Positions 1 to 5,193 of a stretch of 5,193 nt of DNA are shown here, piece by piece. Made by a program: the position numbers and the translations under genes. Positions within the stretch are counted from its first letter, which is position 1. Every line of letters starts with the position of its first letter. This stretch comes from Acidobacteriota bacterium (GTDB lineage Bacteria; Acidobacteriota; JAAYUB01; JAMOQF01). Where the stretch lies: assembly GCA_027040585.1 (NCBI GenBank), contig JALULU010000452.1, positions 1 to 5,193 on the forward strand, given 5' to 3'. The notes below the pieces were generated by a model. The model saw only the letters and a list, made by a program, of their open reading frames with translations, had not been told where the DNA came from and made no database searches.

Positions 1-1551
1 CGTGATCCCTTTTTTGAGTGTAATTGTCATCTCCCTCTCGTCGCCATATGAGATATTAATCACTTTGCGGACTGGTTCAAAATCCTTATCCTTTATTTCC
101 AACGTCCATTTCCCTTCAGCCATCCCGAAAAAAGTAATATTTCCCTTATTATCGCTTGGTTTTATTAAGGACTTAAATCCAACTTTTCCCGAACTTGTAC
201 GCATAAAAACACTCACTTTAGAAATGGGATTGCCATTTGTATCAACCAATTTTATCTTTAATATGCCACCCTTTAAAAGTTTTAAACTAATGTCTCTCTG
301 CTCTCCCTCATCAAGAATAACAGTTTTATCTGCGCCTTTTATATATTCACTGCTACATCTACTAATTCTCAGTTGATATTTTCCGGGCTCAAGATAATTA
401 AATTTAAAATCTCCATTTTCGTCACAGATAGAAACACTGCTATTAACAAATCTTTTATTTTTTATTTTAAAAAGCAAAACAGATACAGGATTTTTTATAA
501 AATCATAACCCTTTGCAATCACAGAACCAACAATGGAAGAAGTTCCATCAAAAACAAAATCTTTCCTGTTTTCTACTCCTTCTTTAATAAGTACATTTCC
601 TGCCCTTCTTATATAACTTCCATCCTTCCACAACACAAAATAATTAACTCCAGAGGTTAAATTTTCCAATTTATAAAACCCATTCTTGTCAGATTTTGTA
701 AATGCGGTCCCAAGTTTTCTTGGATCTCTTAATGTTGAAATATAGACACCTCCCTGCGGATTTCCCATACTATCTTTAATAAAACCCATTAAAACACATC
801 CTGTTGAGAGGACAAAATCAATATTTTGAATATAACTTCCATCTTTAAGACTTACATTTCTTTCATCACTTATCGCATATCCATCTGCTCTAACTGCCAC
901 AAAATATTTACCAGCGGGAAGTCCATAAACCTTATACTTCCCCATCTCATCAGTTTGCGTGACTTCCCTATACCGCCATCCCATTCCTATGACATAAACA
1001 GTTGCAGGAAAAATAGGATTTCCATCCTCATCCACAACTTTCCCTGAAATAGTTCCATCTCCATTTAATTGAAAATCCTTTCTAATTTTATCTCCAGCAC
1101 TCACGTGTATACTATTTTTTGCTGTAAACATCAAAAAATAATAAAATCCGGGATTAAGTTTCTGAAACTTATACATTCCATCTTTATCTGTGAAACTTTT
1201 CTCAGTCTTTCCAAAATATGTGGGCATTCCGAAATCCTTCATTGGAAAAAGTTCAACGGCTATATTTTGAACAGGATTTCCAAATTTATCTGTAACATAA
1301 CCATAGAGAAAACCATAATTTGAAGAAGTTTCATCTAAACTTTGAAAACCAGGATTATTTAAAACACCTGTGGGAGTGGATTCTGGTAAATTGCTTTCAC
1401 CACTTACACTTAAAGTAGATATATTTGAAGGTTTAGTTGTAAAAATCTTTAAAACACTTTTCCCACCATGAAAAAACTTTATGTAGATTAGAAGAAATAT
1501 TACAAAAAAATATATAGCATACTTTATCTTTCTTTTTGTCTTTTTTCTCAT
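1..1551 (-). CDS. Membrane-anchored protein with at least five tandem carboxypeptidase-regulatory-like beta-sandwich domains (3' end outside window)
   Basis: An uninterrupted minus-strand frame of 517 codons runs from the ATG at 1551-1549 to the left edge with no stop, so the C-terminus lies outside the window. Residues 1-10 are very basic (MRKKTKRKIK) and are followed by one hydrophobic segment at about 11-27, without a lipobox or an obvious signal peptidase site. This suggests a type II signal anchor with the rest outside the membrane. Residues 38-77 are rich in Ser, Thr, Asn and Pro and look like a stalk. From residue 78 on, five units of about 85 residues follow, each with a G-x-V-x-D-x-x-G-N-P opening, a T-D-x-x-G-x-Y-x-F middle and an L-x-P-G-x-Y turn, the pattern of CarboxypepD_reg (transthyretin-like) domains. 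Such domains usually serve as structural or binding modules on surface proteins. No catalytic domain is visible. No good Shine-Dalgarno precedes the ATG; the start is chosen because it gives the basic-plus-hydrophobic N-terminus. Plus-strand frames here are shadows. Function unknown. Confidence 0.88.
   Translation of the reverse strand, partial: MRKKTKRKIKYAIYFFVIFLLIYIKFFHGGKSVLKIFTTKPSNISTLSVSGESNLPESTPTGVLNNPGFQSLDETSSNYGFLYGYVTDKFGNPVQNIAVELFPMKDFGMPTYFGKTEKSFTDKDGMYKFQKLNPGFYYFLMFTAKNSIHVSAGDKIRKDFQLNGDGTISGKVVDEDGNPIFPATVYVIGMGWRYREVTQTDEMGKYKVYGLPAGKYFVAVRADGYAISDERNVSLKDGSYIQNIDFVLSTGCVLMGFIKDSMGNPQGGVYISTLRDPRKLGTAFTKSDKNGFYKLENLTSGVNYFVLWKDGSYIRRAGNVLIKEGVENRKDFVFDGTSSIVGSVIAKGYDFIKNPVSVLLFKIKNKRFVNSSVSICDENGDFKFNYLEPGKYQLRISRCSSEYIKGADKTVILDEGEQRDISLKLLKGGILKIKLVDTNGNPISKVSVFMRTSSGKVGFKSLIKPSDNKGNITFFGMAEGKWTLEIKDKDFEPVRKVINISYGDEREMTITLKKGIT
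4..1320 (-). repeat. Five tandem protein-level repeats (CarboxypepD_reg-like)
   Basis: Five diverged domain repeats can be read in the translated minus-strand frame: residues 78-163 (1320-1063), 167-248 (1053-808), 249-336 (807-544), 338-426 (540-274) and 428-516 (270-4). Shared landmarks are the opening strand and turn (VTDKFGNPV, VVDEDGNPI, IKDSMGNPQ, LVDTNGNPI), the mid-domain turn (TDKDGMYKF, TDEMGKYKV, SDKNGFYKL, CDENGDFKF, SDNKGNITF) and the L-x-x-G-x-Y segment (LNPGFYYF, LPAGKYFV, LTSGVNYF, LEPGKYQL). Unit 4 has lost the D-x-x-G-N-P turn, and unit 5 has MAEGKWTL in the last position. The repeats are conserved as protein rather than as DNA, so they are old and not a recent tandem amplification. 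More units may follow beyond the left edge. Confidence 0.8.
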
Positions 1552-1581
1552 AAATACTAAACTAAAATGAAATAGATTTAA

Positions 1582-1590
1582 ATTATATCA
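1582..1590 (-). promoter_or_regulatory. Extended -10 promoter for the beta-sandwich protein gene
   Basis: Read on the minus strand, positions 1590-1582 are TGATATAAT, an exact match to the sigma-70 extended -10 consensus TGnTATAAT. Transcription would start near 1575, giving a leader of roughly 24 nt before the ATG at 1551. No good -35 hexamer is present 16-18 bp upstream (the bases there are TAAAAT or similar), which an extended -10 can tolerate. The surroundings are extremely AT-rich, so a chance match is possible, but the position in the only sizeable intergenic gap of the window supports it. Confidence 0.5.
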
Positions 1591-1598
1591 GAATTTTT

Positions 1599-1629
1599 AG
1601 ATTAATTTTATAAGTAAAAGATTAAGTTT
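1599..1629. repeat. Pair of 11-bp direct repeats upstream of the -10 element
   Basis: On the plus strand, AGATTAATTTT (1599-1609) and AGATTAAGTTT (1619-1629) match at 10 of 11 positions and are exactly 20 bp apart, about two helical turns. The proximal copy overlaps the place where the -35 contact of the 1582-1590 promoter would lie, and that promoter lacks a good -35. The layout fits an activator or repressor site, but the sequence is AT-only apart from one or two G per copy, so chance is a real alternative. Confidence 0.3.
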
Positions 1630-1654
1630 TTTTTAAAATAAATGCTACTTTTAT

Positions 1655-3256
1655 TTAACCACAAATTCCACACCTTTTACATTGACTTTTACCATAGGGA
1701 CAAGGGGGGGTAATAATTCCTTTTTTGCTTTTCCCATACTCTAATTTTAAAAATCCCATATCAATACCTGTTGTATAAAATTCAGATGGATTTTCTCCAA
1801 AATTAAAAAATTCTCTATCATTTTTTAAGTTTTTAAAGGTTAAGTAGTTAAAGTTTTCATCTATCAAAATTTTTGATAATTTTTTCTTCCCAAAGGAAAG
1901 TCCCCACTGTAACAAACTCTCTTTTATCCCTGAAAAAGAAATTTTACAATTTGAAATTTTAGAAATTTCACCTTTTAAAAATTTCATCTTTCTCTTTAAA
2001 ATTTTCTCATCTTCCATTTTTACAAATTGAAAAGGTGTATTTGGCTTTGGGACAAGTGGATTTACACTTATATTTATTTCACCGTTGTAGCCCCTTCTTT
2101 TCCAGTAAACATCTGCGATTTTTCTAATTTTTTTTATAAAATCAACTATTTCAAAAATATCTTTTTCCTCTTCAAAAGGTATGCCAATCAAAAAATAAAG
2201 TTTTAAACTATAGATACCATTTTTAAAAAGTAAATCTATTCCATCAAAAATTTCTTCATTTGAAACATTTTTGTTTATTCTTTTTCTCAAGGAATTCCCA
2301 CCAGTTTCAGGCGCTATTGTCACTGAATTTATATTAAAGTTTGAAATCACCTTAACAACTTTTTCATTTAAATCTATAAGCCTTAGGCTACTAAAATTGA
2401 CATTTAAATTCCTACTGTGTATTTCCTCCAATAACTTAAATATATCTGGATGCTCAAATACTGCGGTTGAAATTAAACCAACTTTTTTCACATTATCTGG
2501 TACATTATCTAAAAGATTTAAAATTTTTTTATGCTCAAAATTTCTCCGTGGAAGTAAATTAAAGCCAGCCCAACAAAACCTACACCCCATCGGGCATCCC
2601 CTTGAAATTTCAATGAGTAAAGTGGTTGGGAATTCCATTCTATTTGAAATTATATTTGAAAAAGGAACGCTTTTTTCATTTAATTTCCATTCCTTTTCAA
2701 CTAAAACATATTTTTCCCTTGATTTTAACCTTTGTGAAACAAAATATTTACCCTGATATTCTGAAAGCAAGTCCAAAAAATTCTCATATGAGATATCCTT
2801 TTCAATTAAATCTAAAATATAATTTAATTTATTTTCCCCATCACCTAAAACCACTACATCAAATATTTCAGATATGGGTTCTAAGTTTATGGAGAAAGCC
2901 ACTCCACCACCTATTAAAATATTTTTACCTCTTCTCCTACTGGACTCAGGTTCTATTTTTGAATATTTTAAAGATTTTATTAAATTCAAAAAATCAAGTT
3001 CATAGGAAATGGATATGAAAATATATTTAAAATCCTTGAGCTTTTTTTCAGTATCGGGAGAAAAAAGAACTCCTTTTTCTAAAAAAAACCTGTTTACACA
3101 AAATCTTCTATCTTTTTCCATCTGGTATATGGCCCACTGGAAACCAAGATTTGACATTCCAACCCCATAACTATTTGGATAAAGTAATGCAACAGGAATT
3201 CCACCGAATTTAATCCTTTTAAAAACTTCAGTTTCTTTAATTTTAGGATTATTCAT
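1655..3256 (-). CDS. Radical SAM protein with N-terminal cobalamin-binding-like domain and C-terminal cysteine cluster
   Basis: This 533-residue protein belongs to the COG1032-type radical SAM group. Residues about 17-150 form a cobalamin-binding-like fold (YPNSYGVGMSNLGFQ at 27-41; ILIGGGVAFSINLEPISE at 113-130; VVLGDGE at 135-141). The DxHxxG cobalamin-ligand motif is absent, so B12 binding is doubtful. The radical SAM core begins at SRGCPMGCRFCWAG: Cys221, Cys225 and Cys228 (CX3CX2C) would hold the 4Fe-4S cluster that cleaves S-adenosylmethionine. Core motifs follow at 313-329 (TIAPETGGNSLRKRINK) and 351-360 (LKLYFLIGIP), then PKPNTPFQF at 403-411. The tail carries Cys519, 526, 529 and 532, a possible second Fe-S or metal site. 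The ATG overlaps the end of the upstream permease gene by 8 bp and has no clear Shine-Dalgarno, so translation is probably coupled. The next in-frame ATG (residue 34) would cut the conserved N-terminal motif. The layout resembles the radical SAM half of TIGR03960 proteins, but no DUF2344 domain follows. Likely cytoplasmic; substrate unknown. Confidence 0.93.
   Translation of the reverse strand: MNNPKIKETEVFKRIKFGGIPVALLYPNSYGVGMSNLGFQWAIYQMEKDRRFCVNRFFLEKGVLFSPDTEKKLKDFKYIFISISYELDFLNLIKSLKYSKIEPESSRRRGKNILIGGGVAFSINLEPISEIFDVVVLGDGENKLNYILDLIEKDISYENFLDLLSEYQGKYFVSQRLKSREKYVLVEKEWKLNEKSVPFSNIISNRMEFPTTLLIEISRGCPMGCRFCWAGFNLLPRRNFEHKKILNLLDNVPDNVKKVGLISTAVFEHPDIFKLLEEIHSRNLNVNFSSLRLIDLNEKVVKVISNFNINSVTIAPETGGNSLRKRINKNVSNEEIFDGIDLLFKNGIYSLKLYFLIGIPFEEEKDIFEIVDFIKKIRKIADVYWKRRGYNGEINISVNPLVPKPNTPFQFVKMEDEKILKRKMKFLKGEISKISNCKISFSGIKESLLQWGLSFGKKKLSKILIDENFNYLTFKNLKNDREFFNFGENPSEFYTTGIDMGFLKLEYGKSKKGIITPPCPYGKSQCKRCGICG
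3249..3256 (-). other. 8-bp stop/start overlap of permease and radical SAM genes
   Basis: On the minus strand the sequence ATGAATAA carries both the start codon of the radical SAM gene (3256-3254) and the TAA stop of the permease gene (3251-3249) in a different frame. There is no strong ribosome binding site before the ATG (the preceding bases are GAATGTCTCAGAT). Ribosomes finishing the permease probably reinitiate here, which ties the output of the two genes together. Confidence 0.7.
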
Positions 3257-4511
3257 ATCTGAGACATTCTATTGGATTTAGTTGGGCAGCTTTATAAGCA
3301 GGTAAAATTCCAAAGACAAGCCCAACTCCCGCTGATACAAAAAAGCCAATTAATAGCCAGAATATAGAAACTGACGCAGGAAGCTTTGGTACTGCAAAAT
3401 TTAAAATCGTTGTACCAACCATACCCAAAATTATACCAATAATTCCACCTAAAAGAGACAAAATAGTAGCCTCAATTATAAATTGAAGCAAAATATCCCT
3501 TTTTGTAGCACCACATGCCTTTCTTATACCTATTTCCCTTGTTCTCTCTTTAACACTTACAAGCATTATATTCATAACTCCAATACCACCAACCAACAAA
3601 CCAATTGATGCAACCACTATTGTAACTATAAATAGAATTCGTGTTAGAGACTTCCAGATGTTTACAAAAATATTTGCTGAAAAAACTGAAAAATCGTCAG
3701 GTTTCCCGGGCATAACTTTTCTACTAATCCTGAGGTAGTATCTAACCTCTTCCATGGCATCAACCATTTTTTTGGGGTCATTAACTTTAAACGCTATCGC
3801 CATATCTTTAACTTCAGGCCATATCTTCATAAAAGTGGAAAGTGGGATTAAAACATAATTATCCTCACTAAATCCACCAAAAATACCCTTTTGATGTTCA
3901 AGAACACCTATAACTTCAAATTCCCTCCCATTAATTCTAACTTTTTTGCCTATGGGATCCATATATGGAAAGAGGGATTCAGCAATCCCTGCACCAAGTA
4001 CCGTTACATATCTTCTATGAAGTAAATCAGTTTTATTAAAAAATCTTCCATATTCGACAATTACAGTTCCCATTGCCTCATTAAAATTTTCTTCCACTCC
4101 CCTTATTAGAGGATTTTCTGCTCTTTCGCCTCTATATTTTACAATATATTTACTCCCAAAAAGGGATCTTGCTGTTAAAAACGGTGAAATAATATCAACA
4201 TATTTGCACCTTTTCCTTAAAAATTGAACATCTTTATAAGTAATATTTTTCCTCTGTCTAATAGACCTTTTTGGTCTTCCTATATGAACACCTGGTTCAT
4301 GTTTAGTCGCAAAGAAAGAATCTGCACCAAGAGAAGCAACTCTATCAACTACAGAACTGTTAAGTCCATGAATAATAGAAGAAATCATTATTATAGCAAG
4401 TACACCTATAGTGATGCCAAGTATTGTTAGAAAAGATCTAAACTTGTTATTAGAAATTTCCCTAAGTGAAAGTTTCGAGATTTCTCCAATTCCTATAAAT
4501 CTTACTTTCAT
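3249..4511 (-). CDS. ABC transporter permease, MacB/FtsX family (complete)
   Basis: This 420-residue protein has the full MacB-type permease layout. A cytoplasmic N-terminus carries LSLREISNNKFRSFLTILGITIGV (residues 15-38, a typical family opening). It is followed by TM1 at about 26-47, an extracytoplasmic MacB-core domain at about 50-285 (including GREFEVIGVLEHQKG at 195-209 and a Pro-Ile-Gly-Lys turn at 186-189), TM2 at about 289-317, TM3 at about 342-372 and TM4 at about 382-405. The ABC-coupling motif REIGIRKACGAT is at 325-336, and the tail AAQLNPIECLRYE corresponds to the family ending AAxLxPxEALR. Such proteins couple ATP hydrolysis by a partner ATPase to mechanical work on envelope substrates (lipoproteins, peptides, efflux). 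No ATPase domain is fused here, and none is in the window. The ATG at 4511 is preferred over the TTG at 4517 because GGAGA (4523-4519) stands 7 nt before the ATG but only 1 nt before the TTG. It lies 2 bp after the stop of the upstream paralogue. Confidence 0.93.
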   Translation of the reverse strand: MKVRFIGIGEISKLSLREISNNKFRSFLTILGITIGVLAIIMISSIIHGLNSSVVDRVASLGADSFFATKHEPGVHIGRPKRSIRQRKNITYKDVQFLRKRCKYVDIISPFLTARSLFGSKYIVKYRGERAENPLIRGVEENFNEAMGTVIVEYGRFFNKTDLLHRRYVTVLGAGIAESLFPYMDPIGKKVRINGREFEVIGVLEHQKGIFGGFSEDNYVLIPLSTFMKIWPEVKDMAIAFKVNDPKKMVDAMEEVRYYLRISRKVMPGKPDDFSVFSANIFVNIWKSLTRILFIVTIVVASIGLLVGGIGVMNIMLVSVKERTREIGIRKACGATKRDILLQFIIEATILSLLGGIIGIILGMVGTTILNFAVPKLPASVSIFWLLIGFFVSAGVGLVFGILPAYKAAQLNPIECLRYE

Positions 4512-4513
4512 AA

Positions 4514-5193
4514 TCAAGTCTCCGAACGAATTGCTTCAACAGGATCAAGATTGGCAGCTTTAATCGCAGGATAAATACCGAAAAACAGCCCTATGGAAGA
4601 AGATGTTATAACTCCAAACATAGCCACCCACCACTTAACAACAGCTGGAGCACCTGTTATGTGGCCAAAAATTGAGGCTGTTAAAAAGCCCCCAAAAATA
4701 CCGCAAATACCACCTGAAATACAAATAATTAGAGTCTCAATAATAAATTGAAATAGTATATCCCCCTTTGTGGCACCAAGTGCTCTTCTAATACCAATTT
4801 CCATCTTTCTTTCAGCCACCACAACAAGCATAATGTTCATTATAACAATCCCCCCTATTATGGCTGAAACTGCAGAGAGAAGGATAAATACCAGAAAGAA
4901 ATTATCAGTAATTGTATGAAAAAGAGACATTGTAGAATCAGAGGTTACAAAAGTAAAATCATCCTTCATATTATATTTTCTCTTTCTAATATTTCTCAAA
5001 ATGGTCCTTGCTTCTTCCATAACCTTATTTATTTCATTGGGATTATTGACATAGACAAATATATCAAGGCTTCTTCTACTTCCAAAAAGTTTAAAAAACT
5101 GAGAAATTGGAATTGTCACAAAATTATCCATTGACTGTCCCAAAACTGAACCCTTACTTTTGTATGTTCCAATTATTTTAAATTTCAAGCCTT
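4514..5193 (-). CDS. ABC transporter permease, MacB/FtsX family (5' part outside window)
   Basis: The frame is open to the right edge; 225 C-terminal residues are visible and the stop is TGA at 4516-4514. A TTG at 5188-5186 is in frame but is not the start: the sequence across it (GLKFKIIGTYKSKGS) is the middle of a MacB-core domain, so TM1 and most of the extracytoplasmic domain are encoded beyond 5193. Counting from that TTG codon as 1, the visible part has the end of the core domain (1-90, with GQSMDNFVTIPISQFF at 17-32), TM2 at about 97-122, the coupling motif MEIGIRRALGAT at 129-140, TM3 at about 147-172, TM4 at about 185-208 and the tail AANLDPVEAIRSET. It is a close paralogue of the permease that follows it, and the two are probably subunits of one transporter. 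The substrate cannot be inferred; ATPase and adaptor genes, if present, would be upstream. Confidence 0.9.
   Translation of the reverse strand, partial: GLKFKIIGTYKSKGSVLGQSMDNFVTIPISQFFKLFGSRRSLDIFVYVNNPNEINKVMEEARTILRNIRKRKYNMKDDFTFVTSDSTMSLFHTITDNFFLVFILLSAVSAIIGGIVIMNIMLVVVAERKMEIGIRRALGATKGDILFQFIIETLIICISGGICGIFGGFLTASIFGHITGAPAVVKWWVAMFGVITSSSIGLFFGIYPAIKAANLDPVEAIRSET
4519..4523 (-). promoter_or_regulatory. Shine-Dalgarno that decides the start of the second permease
   Basis: On the minus strand, 4523-4519 reads GGAGA and lies within the last codons of the upstream permease (the Ser-Glu-Thr codons). The spacing to the ATG at 4511-4509 is 7 nt, close to ideal, while the in-frame TTG at 4517-4515 is only 1 nt away. 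This fixes the start two codons after that TTG and leaves 2 bp between the genes. Confidence 0.75.

Larger units (their letters stand above)
1552..1654. other. Intergenic spacer, 103 bp, almost pure A+T
   Basis: This is the only non-coding gap in the window. It holds the extended -10 element and the direct repeats listed separately. Just after the radical SAM stop there is a 7-bp inverted repeat (1636-1642 and 1650-1656, 7-nt loop), but its stem is A/T only and no U-tract follows in the minus-strand transcript, so I do not call it a terminator. Whether the radical SAM operon reads through into the next gene cannot be settled from the sequence. Confidence 0.7.

Noticed and set aside
2..1323. 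Several plus-strand open frames of 73 to 124 codons opposite the left-hand gene
   Set aside because: They lie antisense to one continuous 517-codon minus-strand frame with clear domain repeats. Their translations are low-complexity with no recognisable domain, and they lack convincing ribosome binding sites.
1636..1656. Inverted repeat after the radical SAM stop codon as a possible terminator
   Set aside because: The stem is 7 bp of A/T pairs only with a 7-nt loop, and the minus-strand transcript continues with an A-run, not a U-tract. It is too weak to call in either direction.
2271..3018. Plus-strand open frames of 161 and 130 codons inside the radical SAM gene
   Set aside because: They are antisense to well-conserved radical SAM motifs, overlap each other in different frames, and show no family features.
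4515..4517. TTG as the start codon of the second permease
   Set aside because: The GGAGA motif is only 1 nt away from it, while the ATG six bases later has a 7-nt spacing and gives the same protein less two residues.
4224..5134. Short plus-strand open frames opposite the permease genes
   Set aside because: They are shadows of the minus-strand permease frames, whose membrane segments and coupling motifs are plain.
5186..5188. TTG as the start codon of the right-hand permease
   Set aside because: The frame stays open to the window edge, and the residues across it are the middle of the MacB-core domain. A start here would lack TM1 and most of the extracytoplasmic domain.

Overview
The window is AT-rich (roughly one third G+C by eye) and every gene I can support lies on the minus strand. 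Reading in the direction of transcription, from high to low coordinates, it holds the 3' part of an ABC-transporter permease gene of the MacB/FtsX type (4514 to the right edge), a complete second permease of the same type (3249-4511), a complete radical SAM gene (1655-3256), a 103-bp AT-rich intergenic gap with a plausible promoter, and a long open frame for a membrane-anchored protein of tandem beta-sandwich domains that runs off the left edge (1-1551).

The first three genes form a tightly packed run. The second permease begins 2 bp after the stop of the first, and the radical SAM gene begins inside the last codons of the second permease (8-bp overlap). The two permeases are clear paralogues (37 of 56 identical residues in the coupling-helix block by hand alignment) and probably make one heterodimeric transporter whose ATPase gene would be expected beyond position 5193. 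The radical SAM protein has an N-terminal cobalamin-binding-like domain, a CX3CX2C cluster site and a four-cysteine tail. Its substrate cannot be read from the sequence, and nothing but operon packing links it to the transporter. The left-hand gene seems to have its own promoter, with a perfect extended -10 and an 11-bp direct repeat spaced 20 bp. It encodes a type II anchored protein with a flexible stalk and at least five carboxypeptidase-regulatory-like repeats.

The organism is probably an uncultured or deep-branching bacterium with low GC, overlapping genes and AGA/AGG-dominated arginine codons. The gene mix resembles what is seen in lineages such as candidate division WOR-3, Dictyoglomi or other AT-rich thermophile-associated phyla, but the placement is a low-confidence inference. 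No RNA gene, mobile element, CRISPR array or convincing terminator was found. I see no clearly new system; the best leads are the multidomain surface protein with its promoter repeats, the paired permeases, and the orphan radical SAM protein with its C-terminal cysteine cluster.
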